A stretch of 64,000 nt of DNA. Origin: Portulaca oleracea (lineage: Eukaryota > Streptophyta > Magnoliopsida > Caryophyllales > Portulacaceae). The stretch lies in assembly GCA_029582165.1 (NCBI GenBank), contig CM055868.1, forward strand, positions 21,262,391-21,326,390. The letters run 5' to 3'. Positions within the stretch are counted from its first letter, which is position 1. Each line of letters starts with the position of its first letter. Below are positions 33,824 to 44,909 of this stretch, one piece after another. Made by a program: the position numbers and the translations under genes. The notes under the pieces were generated by a model that worked only from the letters and a program-made list of their open reading frames with translations, ran no database searches and was not told the origin of the DNA.

Positions 33824-35217
33824 CTAGCTGAGACAAAACCCACACGGTTTTTAATCAACAGAGACGGCCCAGAACCAAGACAAGCCCAAGGCGTGCCCCG
33901 GTCCAGGGTACAAAACCCGCGCGGGGTTTCCTTCGCCCAAAACGCGCCGTTTTGCCTTGCCATGTCAGCGATCCCTGCCGAGGGATTATAAAACACGCGC
34001 GGGGTTTAATTTCCGGAATCTGGCGCCAAAATCATCTTGATCATCCTCCCTTGATATTAGCCCCATGTGCTTTGACCTTGGCCTTGACTTGGAACCTACG
34101 TGATTGCATGGCATGATCATGGGGATGTGTCCCCCATGATTTTCCCTCCTAAACCTCACCTTCTCCAACTATAAATACCCCCCCTCCATTCCATTCATTT
34201 TTACCAACTACTCTCATAAACCACCTCTATTATTCTCATTTCATCAATTAATACTCTTCTCATATTAGCTTTCCCCTTACTCTACCAAAGTCATCACTCA
34301 TATACTATCCTACTATCATTCTCACACTCCCCTTCCAATCCTTAAGTCAAGGCAAATTCAAGGATTTCAACCGACGCATTCGGGCTCCTAAATCAAAAGA
34401 AATTCGATTCTTTGTTTTCTTATTGTCATTGTTTAAATCATGTAATTCGTACTTTAATTCCATTACTTGTGCATATTTTGTAAACTAAAACCTCATTTTA
34501 TATTGCATGATGATGAATATAATTTCTTGAAATTAATTAAACTTCTCTCCGCTCTTTTTCATTTTAATGTCGATTTTAGTAGAGTCTGTTTTCTAACAGG
34601 CGAATTCGAGACTTCTTATAATTCTCGAATTGGTAACCTTACCCCCGGGCTTAGAATCGGGTTTCGTAGACCGGAGTTATTTTTATGGTTTGTCGGTTTC
34701 CTTAAATCGGCTGGCGACTCTTAATTCTTTTATAACTCGTTTAATTATTTTAAACATACGGATTTACACCAAAATAGTTTAAAATGGTTTAGTCTTTTCC
34801 ATCCACTAATCCAAGAATAAAACCGAGAGAAAATGGGCCAGAAATTGATAAAACCCTCGCGGGTTTTATCAATTTCAGCCCATGTTCTCTGGCCCAAGGA
34901 AAGGCACAGTCCAGCCCATGGACACTTAAAACCCGCGCGGGTTTTAACAGCCCATGGCGGTCCGTTTGCCCTCTGTTGAGCCTGGATCTGGTATTTGGGC
35001 CAAAACTGAATTATTTTTAAAGTATTTCGGTGTAATTTCGAGTGTTTAAATAAATAAAAATGGATTTATAAATAAATAAAGTTTCATCACCCCGAAAATG
35101 AATTTTCAAAATAAAAATATCCTTATTTAAGGAATAAGCAACCTTAGTCGGCTCCCGATCAGTTAAGTAGCGCATACGAGAACAATTTCCCCGAACGGGA
35201 ATTTTCCGGGTCCTACA
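33824..35217 (+). repeat. D 3' LTR, 5' end missing
   Basis: This matches 20950-22344 of the 5' LTR almost base for base over 1.39 kb. The first ~312 bp of U3 and the preceding purine tract are absent, and array 5 abuts instead. A perfect 22-bp palindrome occupies 34926-34947. TATAAATA is at 34170-34177. The low divergence from the 5' LTR suggests D is among the younger insertions. Confidence 0.92.
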
Positions 35218-35222
35218 AGACC

Positions 35223-38200
35223 ATTCTGACCTTAGTGATGTTTCTTGTGTGGATGAGCTTGTTGAGATAGGAATTGACCCGGATTGTGTGACTTCATTAT
35301 GTGACTCTGATGTTTTCAACGGTGAATTGTTGTATGAGTCATTGTTTGCCTCTTATAATGTTCATGAAATAGTAGAGCCTGAGCCACCATCTTCCAAAAC
35401 TCTTGAACTAAAGCCCCTTCCATCTGAGCTTAAGTATGTGTTCCTTGGCCCTAGTGAAACCTACCCGGTTATCATAGCTTCTGACCTAGGTGGGGATCAA
35501 GAGAACAAATTGATTGAGGTTCTTAGGTTAAATAAGGGGGCTTTGGGGTGGACACTTGGAGACATTAGGGGAATCAGTCCATCTATTGTGCAGCATAGGA
35601 TATACTTGGATGACGACAGTGTGGCCCATAGGGATCCTTTGAGGAGGCTTAACCCCCAAATGAAGGAAGTGGTGAAGAAAGAAATTTTGAAGTGGCTAGA
35701 CAATGATATCATATATCCTATTTCCGATAGTAAATGGGTGAGTCCCATACATGTGGTCCCAAAAAACGCGGGGTTAACGGTTGTGGAGAATGAGAGGGGT
35801 GAGTTAGTGTCAACCCGCGTACCATCAGGATGGAGAGTGTGCATTGATTATAGAAAGCTCAATAAGGCCACGAGAAAGGACCATTTCCCCTTACCATTCA
35901 TGGATCAGATGTTAGAGAAGTTGGCGGGGCATGATTACTTTTGTTTTTTAGATGGGTATTCAGGATATACTCAGATTTACATAGCCCCGTGTGATCAAGA
36001 GAAGACTATATTTACAAGCCCATTCGGTACATTTGTATTTCGTAGGATGCCCTTCGGACTTTGTAATGCCCCCGCAACTTTTTAGCGGTGCATGGTGTTT
36101 ATCTTCTCGGACCTAGTTGATGATTGTGTAGAAGTATTCATGGATGACTTTTCAGTATTTGGCACAACCGTTGATGCATATTTGATAAACATGAGTCGAG
36201 TTTTGAGTCGTTGCAAAGAGAAAAATTTGACTTTAAACTGGGAAAAGTACCATTTCATGGTACGAAAGGAGATAATCTTGGGCCACGTGATTTCAAAGGA
36301 TGGAATCGAGGTGGATAAAGTAAACATTGACCTAGTTAGGAACTTGACCCCCCCCCCCATTTGTGTGAAGGAGGTTAGGTCTTTCTTAGGACATGCTGGA
36401 TTCTATCGTCGATTTATTAGGGACTTCAGCAAGATCGCTAAACCTCTATCTGCTTTGTTGGCCAAGGAGGTGTCTTTTGACTTTTCTGATGAATGCTTAA
36501 GGGCCTTTAACACACTTAAAGAAGCCCTTATATCACCTCTTATCCTCAAACCCCCTACTTGGGGAGAACCATTTGAGCTTATGTGCGATGCCTCAGAATT
36601 TGCTATCGGTGTGGTCTTAGGAGAAAGAGTTGATAAAAAGCCAGTTGTGATCCACTATGCGAGTCATACTTTGAATGACGCCCAATTAAATTACACTGTA
36701 ATTGAGAAAGAGTTTCTTGCTGTGGTATATGCTTTTGAGAAGTTTAGGTCTTATCTGCTTGGTGCAAAAGTCATAGTGTATACCGACCATTCGGCCATTC
36801 GATATTTGATGGAGGAAAAGGACTCTAAGCCTAGATTGGTTAGGTGGGTTTTATTACTTCAGGAATTCGATTGTGAGATCCGAGATAGGAAGGGCGCCGA
36901 GAATCTCGTAGCAGACCATCTCTCTAGGATAGTGACTGAGAATGTGAGTGCGACTCCTGTTGATGCTAGTTTTCCGGATGAGCATATCCTCAGTGTGGGA
37001 GTTGAGCCATGGTTTGCTGGCATAGTGAATTTCAAAGTGACTGGGGAAATGCCGGGGGACTAGAACAAGCATGAGAGAGATAAATTCTTCCATATAGTGA
37101 AGAACTTTGTGTGGGATGACCCTTATTTGTTCAAATATTGTCCCGACCAAATCCTTAGAAGATGCATACCCAATGAGTCCATCTTAGATGTTCTTTCATT
37201 TTGCCAAGACCAACCATGTGGGGGGCATTTTCTGGGAAGAAAACGACATACAAAGTATTGCAATGTGGTTTTTTATTGGCCAACCATATTTAGGGATGCT
37301 CATAACTATGCAAAGCGTTGTTTTCAATGTCAAAGCGTAAGGATGATATCTAGGAGAGATATGATGCCTTTACAGCCTCAGATTTTTATAGATGTATTCG
37401 ATGTATGGGGCATAGACTTTATTGGACCATTTCTGAACTCATTTGGGAATGAGTATATTCTCCTAGCGGTAGATTACGTCTCTAAAGGGGTAGAGGCTAT
37501 TGCTTCGAAGAGAAATTATGCAAAAGTAGTGACTAAGTTCCTTCGGGAAAATATTTTCTCTAGGTTTGGGGTGCCTCGGGCAATCATTAGTGATCAAGGG
37601 ACTCATTTCAATAATCGATCTTTCGTAGCTTTGCTTAGGAAATATTCTGTTATGCATAGAATGACCACCGCTTATGGTCAGGCTGAGGTGTCCAATAAGC
37701 AGATTAAGCAAATTCTAGAGAAGACAGTGTCTAAGAGTAAAAAAGACTAGACTGTCAAATTGACTGATGCTTTATGGGCTTATAGGACGGCCTACAAAAC
37801 CCTTATAGAAATGTCTCCATATCGAGTAGTTTTTGGAAAACCGTGCCACTTACCAGTTGAACTTGAGCATAGGGCGTGGTAGGCTTTGAAAGCTCTGAAC
37901 CTAGACCTTTCAATGGCTGTGGAGGTTAGAAAACTTACCTTGCGGGAATTGGACGAATTAAGGAGGGAAGCATATGAAAACGGGAGGTTGAGCAAGGAGC
38001 GATCGAAAGTTTTGCATGATAGAGTTATCTCTAGGAAAACCTTTGTCCCGGGGCAGAAAGTTCTCCTTTATGGCTCACGTTTGCATCTGTTTGCGGGTAA
38101 GCTGAAATCTAGGTGGACCGGACCATTCATTGTGACCACCGTGTTCCCATCGGGAGTAGTTGAGGTTAAAGACCCTACTAATGAATCTGTGTGGAAAGTT

Positions 38201-38281
38201 AACGGTCACAGGTTGAAGCCTTTCTTGGAGCTTCCGGAAAAGTGGAGTGCAATGTGTAACATTCCATTATCCGTCTGTTGA
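35223..38281 (+). pseudogene. pol: A reverse transcriptase, RNase H and integrase
   Basis: The RT carries the Athila wording GWRVCIDYRKLNKATRKDHF, FCFLDGYSGYTQI and the catalytic FMDDFS near 36140. RNase H follows at about 36560-36930 ([28 protein letters not shown]). Integrase runs from about 37090, with CFQC in the zinc domain, [10 protein letters not shown] and ISDQGTHF. The position 35 residues after the second Asp is Gln (codon 37695-37697) where the family has Glu. The whole stretch is one frame broken only by four TAG codons at 36083, 37061, 37748 and 37880. Confidence 0.92.
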
Positions 38282-38595
38282 TTGAATAAAGGTATGGAGT
38301 TACTCTTGTATATATTGTATATCTAATTTTTCTTTCCTTGATTTTTCTTTGTTTGCTTCTCCTTACTATAAGCTATCAATAAGGAAGGAACGAGTCATGG
38401 TTTGTATGTACGTCTTTGTATGATATGTATACTCAATCTCCATTTACAAGTCATGCGAAGATTATTTTGTGATCTAATCAGGTACTATCCTCCCTTAACT
38501 TTTGAATTTAGTTGGTGAGAAGTTTTCTTTTTCGTTTCTTTGGGTAATTTTTTATTTTTCTTCTTTTAGGGTGCTTGTCTTCCTCTATTTCTAGT

Positions 38596-38640
38596 CACAA
38601 TGAGGACATAGTGTGACCTTTTTGTGTGGGAGTGGGGAGG
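38596..38640 (+). other. Internal polypurine-like tract 1 of A
   Basis: A CACAATGAGGACATAGTGTG dyad is followed by TGTGTGGGAGTGGGGAGG. The same dyad-tract pair recurs at 42245-42288. The tract alone occurs at the true LTR border (43565-43577). Confidence 0.65.
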
Positions 38641-38924
38641 CATGCATGTTGGCTTTATTTTCTTTTCTTGTAGGAAGTTTTTGTGGTTAATCTCTTTAGT
38701 TGTGTGTTTAGTTTGTGTGAATTTTTTATTTCTTTTTGTTGTGTTTCTTAGTTAAGATAGATTTTTGATAGAATTTATGCTTTGTAGGAAGGTGTTTGAG
38801 TTCTAAGGTGTCCGGGGAGGTTTTTGAGTGTTTGAGAGTTTGAAAGAATTTTAGTGGAAGTGAAAGTTGAACACTTAGTTTTTTTTTTAGAAAACTAAGT
38901 TTTTTAGTTTTTGGGCAGAAAACA

Positions 38925-39324
38925 AGACTCGGGCGAGTTGCACTTTGTTACACCCGAGTTGACCTACTAAGCCTGACCCAAGATTCAAGTTGAAAAGGAA
39001 CCTCCCAGACTTCCAGAAGCATGACTCGGTCGAGTCATCCAAGTGACTCGGTCGAGTCATGTGTCTGTGCTCCAGGAAGTTCAAAACAAACGCAAATGTA
39101 GAATTCAAGCAGACGAGGGTCACGGGCGAGTCAGGCGTGGTTACGCTCAAGTCCATCAACAGGGGCTCAGCAGAAGAAAATTTCACGTGAAAAACCCAGA
39201 CTTCCAGAAGGATGACATGGTCGAATCATCCAGGTTACTCGATCGAGTCGTTTTTCGGCTAGGATTTCGTATTACACACAAAAAGGTGACTTGGGCGAGT
39301 CACTTAGACGACTCGACCGAGTCG
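38925..39324 (+). promoter_or_regulatory. Internal dyad array ahead of the env-like ORF
   Basis: Five pairs of 16-bp sites related to TGACTCGGTCGAGTCA start at 38925/38946, 39022/39044, 39118/39139, 39213/39235 and 39287/39309. Spacing within pairs is 21-22 bp. Pairs recur every 95-97 bp except the last (74). It is the same motif and geometry as the U3 of A at 43766-44075. Confidence 0.65.
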
Positions 39325-39984
39325 CACTCAGATCTGAAATCTGCCGGGACTTAAAATACGATTCTCTTTCATTTCTTTCATATTTTGTCACTTGTTTTCT
39401 CACTCCTCTCACTCAAATACTCCCCCCAAACCCCTAGTCTAGTGCCTTTCTTCATTTCCTCACCAAATTCTTTTCAACCCTTCTCAGATTTGCTTGAGTT
39501 TTGCGCTGATTGTGCGATTTTTGCGGGATTTCGCAGCTGTGGCTGGACCTAATTGTGCAAAAATCTCCGTGTTTCTTGCTTGGTGTTCGAGCAACTTGAG
39601 AAAAAAGGGTGTTGTTCTCCGTGTGTTTTGCTGGGTATTCGAGCAACTTAACAAGAAGAGTGTTTGTTGTTTGGTGCTTCTTGTCTAGTGTTCTTGTTGG
39701 CGCGATTTCAACTTAGCAAAGGCAGATTTGGTGCGTGAATTGTTTTTGGGGTTCCTTGGTGCTCGATTTTGGACTCAATCACTCAGCAACTCTCTTCCTT
39801 TGTGACCACTTGGAAGGTAACATTCACATTTGGTGCTTAAAGTTCAATTTTAAGACTAAGTTGGGTGTTGCTTATGTAATTATTCTTGGAAGTTAGGTTT
39901 TGAGTGATTTTGTTCGTTTTTCGCTGTTTGGGTGTGCTTGAGTTAACTTATATTGCATTGAGTACACTATAGTCTGTTCAAAGC

Positions 39985-41411
39985 GTGCACACACTAGTGA
40001 GGAGTGATCTCCTTCACCCCCACCCGAATCTTCTTCGGCTTTGGACAAGGACCGCTACAAGGCACAGCCACCAACTCCTATTCAGGCTAGTCCCACAGTT
40101 TATGACATCCCGGGATGAACATCATATGGAGAAATATGACTTGTACCAACATCGAAAGATTTGTGCCCCAGATGTTTACGATGAAACAACTGTGAGAAAG
40201 GTCTATTGTGGTCCAAGTTTTAAGTTCATCATCAATACTTTGGGGTGGGGTTCATTCATGAAGATCAAGGATTCCATCTATGATCAGCCGGTCCTAGAGT
40301 TTCTAAGTTCATTACAAGTTGAGGACGACGGAAAACCAAGTGCTAGATTCCGGTATAGAGTTGATAACAAAGAGAAAACTTGCACCGTGCAAGAATTATG
40401 TCGCGCGGTTGGTTTACCGGAAGATGGAATCTACTATGAGGAGAACGTTCATTTTGATGAGCAAACCGCCATGAAGAGCCTAACATGTTGGCGAAGAAAG
40501 CACAAACAGTCGCACGCCCTAGATACCTCCTTCCATTGTTAAAAAAATTCCAAGGCTCGGGACTTATGCAACTTGGCCGTGAGGATTTTTCATAGAATAG
40601 TCTCGAGCTCGGGTTTTGGAAAAGATGATGAGAGGGCGAACGTCAGGAGGGATGATCTGTTTGTGATTCTCAACACCCTCCAAGGGAAAAGGGTCAATAC
40701 GGGGTCATGCATTTTATATTGCTTAAAGGAGATTACCTCCAAGAACCTTTCGACCACGATCGACATGGGGCATATCAGATGCCACTTCTTGAAGAAACAA
40801 AGGTTTGGAGTGTACATAAGCAAGTTCACCCCACGGTATTTTCCCGATCAGATCGACAGTGTGCGTTTGCAATGGATGGACATACTTGAGAGACACCGCA
40901 CAAAACACATCTACAAGCACAGCTCCGACAAAGATGCGACGTCGATTCACTTGGATCATGAGAGGGTCGCGCGTTGGTTGGATGTGACCAATGCACACAA
41001 TTGCTCGTACGAGGAAAACCCAAGAAGCCATCGTCGGGTAGGGGGTCTCGATGACTCTTTTACAAATGAAGAAGAAGAATAGGATAAGGATGAAGAAGGG
41101 AACCGGCGAATCAGGGCGAAGCAAGTGATAGCGGTTCCCAAGAGGTTACGATGGGATATTTGAGTAGCCAATTGGATAGATTGAGTGTTGTTCTCCAGGA
41201 GCAACGGACTTTACTCCAAATCACTCACAACTCAGTGGAGAGTCAACAAGCACTCTTACGTGCCCAACAATCGACGCTCGATAGGCACGAGGGGTATTTT
41301 CAGCTCTACGATGATTATTTCCATCAACAAAATCAATATTGGAGAGATTGGGGGTACTATCACTATGCCATGGCCAATCGTCCACCGGCACCGCCCGACT
41401 ACGTTAATTAG
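39985..41411 (+). pseudogene. A env-like ORF (Athila ORF1 family)
   Basis: The first frame (39985-41082) has motifs YCGPSFKFIINTLGW, FLSSLQVED, TVQELCRAVGLPEDGIYYE, LAVRIFHRIVSS and TIDMGHIRCHFLKK, typical of the Athila ORF that follows integrase and is often called env-like. A TAA stop lies at 40540-40542 with the frame continuing. A second frame (41151-41411) adds a Gln-rich coiled coil (LDRLSVVLQEQRTLLQITHN) and a Tyr-rich tail. I see no clear signal peptide. No ATG precedes the first motif in frame. The function of this family is not established. Confidence 0.8.
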
Positions 41412-43564
41412 TATTACCCAACTTACTTTGCATATTGCCCCTACCCTCCTCCGGGAGGAGACAAGCAATGATTATAAGCAACCCACCCCCCCCCTCATCT
41501 TTTGCGTTCATTTACTTGAGTTAAATCATGTGGTAGTACATGTGTTGGGGCGGTGTGTATGTGTGTTGGGGATTGGATGGAAAGGCTCTCTGATATGATT
41601 TTGCATACTTGAGATGTTAGATGTTGAGTGTAGCTTCACTAGCTTAGCCATGGTTTGTTGGTTTGGGATGTATGTCATTGTAAGCTTGAGAATCATTTAC
41701 TTGGGTTATGTGGTGGAGGTTGTATGGTTTGCGTTTGATTTGATCATTCGTAGGACCGGGTAGTTGGCGAGTTATTTCACCCTCAATTCCCGTCTCACAT
41801 AATGAGATTCGGGGTTGAGGATAGTCATTGATCATGTATATATTGTAAAAATTTTGAGTTTTCTTTAATTAGTTAGTCCTTAGTTTCTTGTCTTGTATAG
41901 TTTGTTTTTCCTTTATGATCTAGCATGTAAACATTTCACATATAGTATGCCTTCTTTGTTTGTCTCTAACCTATGGTGTTATGTTTATGGATCGCGAATT
42001 GGGTATGTGTTTATTGAAGACCTTCAGGGAACTCTATCTTACCCGTTATTTGATTGTGAATATATTGATGATCCATGTTGCATGCTTGGTTTTGTTTTTG
42101 GGTGGCGAACCCCTTGACTGTGAATGTTGCATATATATTGTTGTTGGAGCCGTGTGGGCTCGGGTCGCCACCATTTTATTTGTTTGTTGCTTGTTTGTGT
42201 GATTTTAGGTTTACTAGCTACCTTTCCTGTGACACCCTTCTTCTCACAATGGGGACATTGTGAAGTTTTGTGTGGGAGTGGGGGGTGATACTTCCATTTG
42301 TCCTGGGTAGATCACCTAGCTTTTGAGTCTTTGTTTTCGTTTTTCGTAGTTTGTGTCTAAAATTTGAAAATTTTTGTGTGAAAAAGGAGAAAAAAGGGAG
42401 TGAAAAACCTTAAAAGTTTTCGTTTTCGTTTTGTTTTTGTTTTTGCTTCGTTTCTTGGATTTTGTTGTCAAAATTGGGAAGTCGTTCTTAATCTTCTTTA
42501 AAGGAAACCGGTTTGAGCATTTTTGACCCTATCTTGGTCGATTGTCATGACTTACCTAATTAGATTCCCTTTATTGAGTGTCTAGCGAGATCCCTGATTC
42601 TTTTCACGTTATGGTTGAAACTGGGAGACCCTGGGTACTCACATTCGAGCTTGTTTTCTAAAAAGAAGGGGGAAAAAAAAGCAAAAGCAAAAAGAAAAGA
42701 AAAGGAAGTGAAGTTCTTAAATAATTGAATTAATTGGTTCGTGTCGGTCGAACGGCATTAACCAACATAAAGTTAGTCGACCTACACGGGACCGGTATTA
42801 GCGGTACGGCGCTGATACCCCTTAAACCTCCTTCTATTATCGCTCGCGACGAAGAGGTGTATGGAAAAGCCTGTGGTTGCAGGGTAAACCCCGTTAATGG
42901 GCTGTTCAACTCCCGAAAAGCTAACCCGACTATAATTAAACTAAATCAAAAATGTTGGAAACCCAACCCAATTAGTAAGAAAGTTAAGTGTTAATAAAGT
43001 GAGGGGCCTTTCCTTGCATCATCTGCGGCCCTCACCAAGCAAAGGACGACCAAATGCGATGGAGGGAAACTCTTTGCTAATTTTGTTTGTTTTTAAATGA
43101 GCTCGGGTGTGAGTTTTTGGGGCCAATCGGAATTAGTTAGAACCCACTAAGCATTACGCACATGGGATTTAGCTTTACATGAGGTGTCGGGAATCGAAAA
43201 CCTTTAAGATTGACAGTTGTTTGAGTTAGGTGTGTTGGAAATGCTCATAACGGTTCCTTTTGGAGGATTAATATCGTTTTCTTGATTACGATAACATGAT
43301 TCTTGAAACGAGCAATTTTATTTTCTTTCTTTTCAAACATGTTTTGTTTTTCACTTTCCCTCTCTCTTTTCTTGGGCTTTCGTGGGTATAGTTGCTATAA
43401 ACCCTCACGAGACCTACCTCGTCCACCCGGGCTACCGGGGGGTTTGAAGGGCTTGATGCATGTGCTAAATGCTTCCGCGATTCGTGCGAAATTGAGTTAA
43501 GGTTTTTAGTTTTTCTTTTTAGTCCTTATCTTTGTTTTTAGTTTGCTCAGGGCGAGCATACCCT
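41412..43564 (+). other. A 3' untranslated region
   Basis: There is no supported gene. It holds the second purine tract with dyad (42245-42288), A/G tracts (42375-42400, 42665-42710), and a block at about 43380-43500 (CACGAGACCTACCTCG, CCCGGGCTACCGGGG and GCTTGATGCATGTGCTAAA) repeated nearly unchanged in B. Its 1.3-kb length from tract 2 to tract 3 is matched in B. Confidence 0.65.
42245..42288 (+). other. Internal polypurine-like tract 2 of A
   Basis: A CACAATGGGGACATTGTG dyad (7-bp arms) is followed by TGTGTGGGAGTGGGGGGTGA. It is nearly identical to tract 1 and to the B copy at 47799-47840 on the other strand. Confidence 0.65.
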
Positions 43565-43577
43565 TGTGTGGGAGTGG
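43565..43577 (+). other. Polypurine tract of A at the 3' LTR
   Basis: TGTGTGGGAGTGG ends directly at the TGTTCGG start of the 3' LTR, the expected position of the plus-strand primer. Confidence 0.8.
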
Positions 43578-44907
43578 TGTTCGGTCTCGTTCCGAACCGA
43601 ATTCTTCTCTTTATTAGGGTGTTTTTACGTGTTCTAATCCCGTGTATTATGTTAGTTATGAGGTTTTCTTAGTTTTATAGGAAAATAAGGTGTTGAGCCA
43701 AAACCGAGCCAAAACAGAGCAAAACATCACAAAGAATGGAGAAGCAGAAGCACTTGGCAGCAAAATGACTCGCCCGAGTCATATCCTGACTCGCCCGTGA
43801 CCACCATCTGGGAAGCCTTGAAGCATGCAAAAATCAACCAAGTATGGAGTGAAGGCCAAAAGGTTGACTCGCCCGAGTCACCTAATGGCTCGGGCGTGAC
43901 CAACTTCTGCAAACAGACATTGAAGCCAAGAAAATGGCTAAGGCAAGGAGCAACCAGAAGGCTGACTCGACCGAGTCACTGGGACAACTCGGTCGAGTCG
44001 TGTATCTGTGCAGCCGAAGAAGATCTACCAAAGGAGGGATCCTCTATTGGCCAGAAGCCTGACTCGCCCAAGTCACCCTGCTTTTCTGCGCATAATCTCC
44101 GGTAAAAATGCTGCGTTTTGTGTAACAACTTTGGCTTGTATATAAACCCTTAGGACGAAATTATCAACAACTTTTAGTTTCAGTATTGTTTACTTTGTTT
44201 TTCAATTGAATTTTACTTCAAGTTATTGCATTTTGCTTTCTCTCGCTTAGGGTTTCTAGTTCCTTGTTCTCCAAGCTCTTATGTTCTTGAGTGTAATCGA
44301 CACTTTCTTCAAGTAATTTCAGCAAAGTTTCTTCTTTATTTACCTTGTGCTTTTGATTTCATTGAGTTTTTCATTAAAAGTTTTTAGGTTAGCCACCAAA
44401 TCACTCATTTTAGTGAAAAGGGAGATTAAGGGCAACAAATCTTACTAGAAGTGAGGATTTGAGGGTCCTTAGTAACTTGATTCACAACTTTCTATTTTGT
44501 TAGGGAAAAGTTGCAAATGAAGATGAAGAATGAAGAATAGAGATTTTGATTAGTAATCAAGGGTATAGACTTGATACTCAACTTGTTATTAGTTAATTAG
44601 TTGCTTGTTAATTGCTTCTTGATTGCTTTTTGATCATTGTGATAGTTTAAGGTGTTATTGAATGTTTGCTTTGCTAGTATTATAAATTTCTTTTGAATCA
44701 ATTGTTAGTAATTACTTGCTTAGTTGTGTTACTTTCTTAATGGTAATGTCTAGTATCATGCTTAAGAATAGTTTTATAGCTGAATTTACATACTTTACTG
44801 CTTTCCGTATCCGAGAACCCTTAACAAGCCGAAAACCTAAACAAGCCTCACACCCATACTCGTGTTCGACATCCCGACTGATAAAACCTAATTTACACAA
44901 CCAAACA
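43578..44907 (+). repeat. A 3' LTR
   Basis: The LTR is 1330 bp. It ends CCAAACA where the 5' LTR has CCGAACA. Dyad sites lie at 43766/43787, 43865/43886, 43963/43985 and 44060. TATATAAA is at 44139-44146. The length equals that of the reassembled inverted LTR to within one base. Confidence 0.93.
43766..44075 (+). promoter_or_regulatory. A U3 dyad array with ~98-bp period
   Basis: Sites are related to TGACTCGCCCGAGTCA (6-bp or longer arms). Pairs are 21, 21 and 22 bp apart, and pairs recur at 99, 98 and 97 bp. The last group is a single site here but a pair 21 bp apart in the 5' LTR (4514 and 4535). The TATA box lies about 65 bp downstream. Confidence 0.65.
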
Positions 44908-44909
44908 AT

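Larger units (their letters stand above)
20638..35217 (+). mobile_element. D: large non-coding Tat/Ogre-like element
   Basis: The element is 14.6 kb with TSD agacc at 20633-20637 and 35218-35222. The 5' LTR is 20638-22344, the primer site resembles tRNA-Arg, and a partial 3' LTR lies at 33824-35217. No gag or pol motif was found in the roughly 11 kb that belong to it. Instead it holds at least six tandem arrays. This fits a large retrotransposon derivative of the Tat/Ogre branch. It also carries a reverse-oriented insertion at 25792-29337. Confidence 0.88.
38282..39984 (+). other. A spacer between pol and env-like ORF
   Basis: This is 1.7 kb without a supported gene. It contains a purine tract (38623-38640) preceded by a dyad (38596-38615), T-rich stretches, the dyad array at 38925-39324 and a CT-rich stretch at 39365-39440. 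These features would suit an internal promoter or a spliced leader for the env-like ORF. That is inference. Confidence 0.6.

Noticed and set aside
20638..35217. D as an autonomous Ogre element
   Set aside because: No gag, protease, RT, RNase H or integrase motif was found in any frame. Only LTRs, primer site and arrays support it.
39985..41411. True envelope glycoprotein
   Set aside because: No signal peptide or clear transmembrane pair is visible. It is called env-like only by position and family resemblance.
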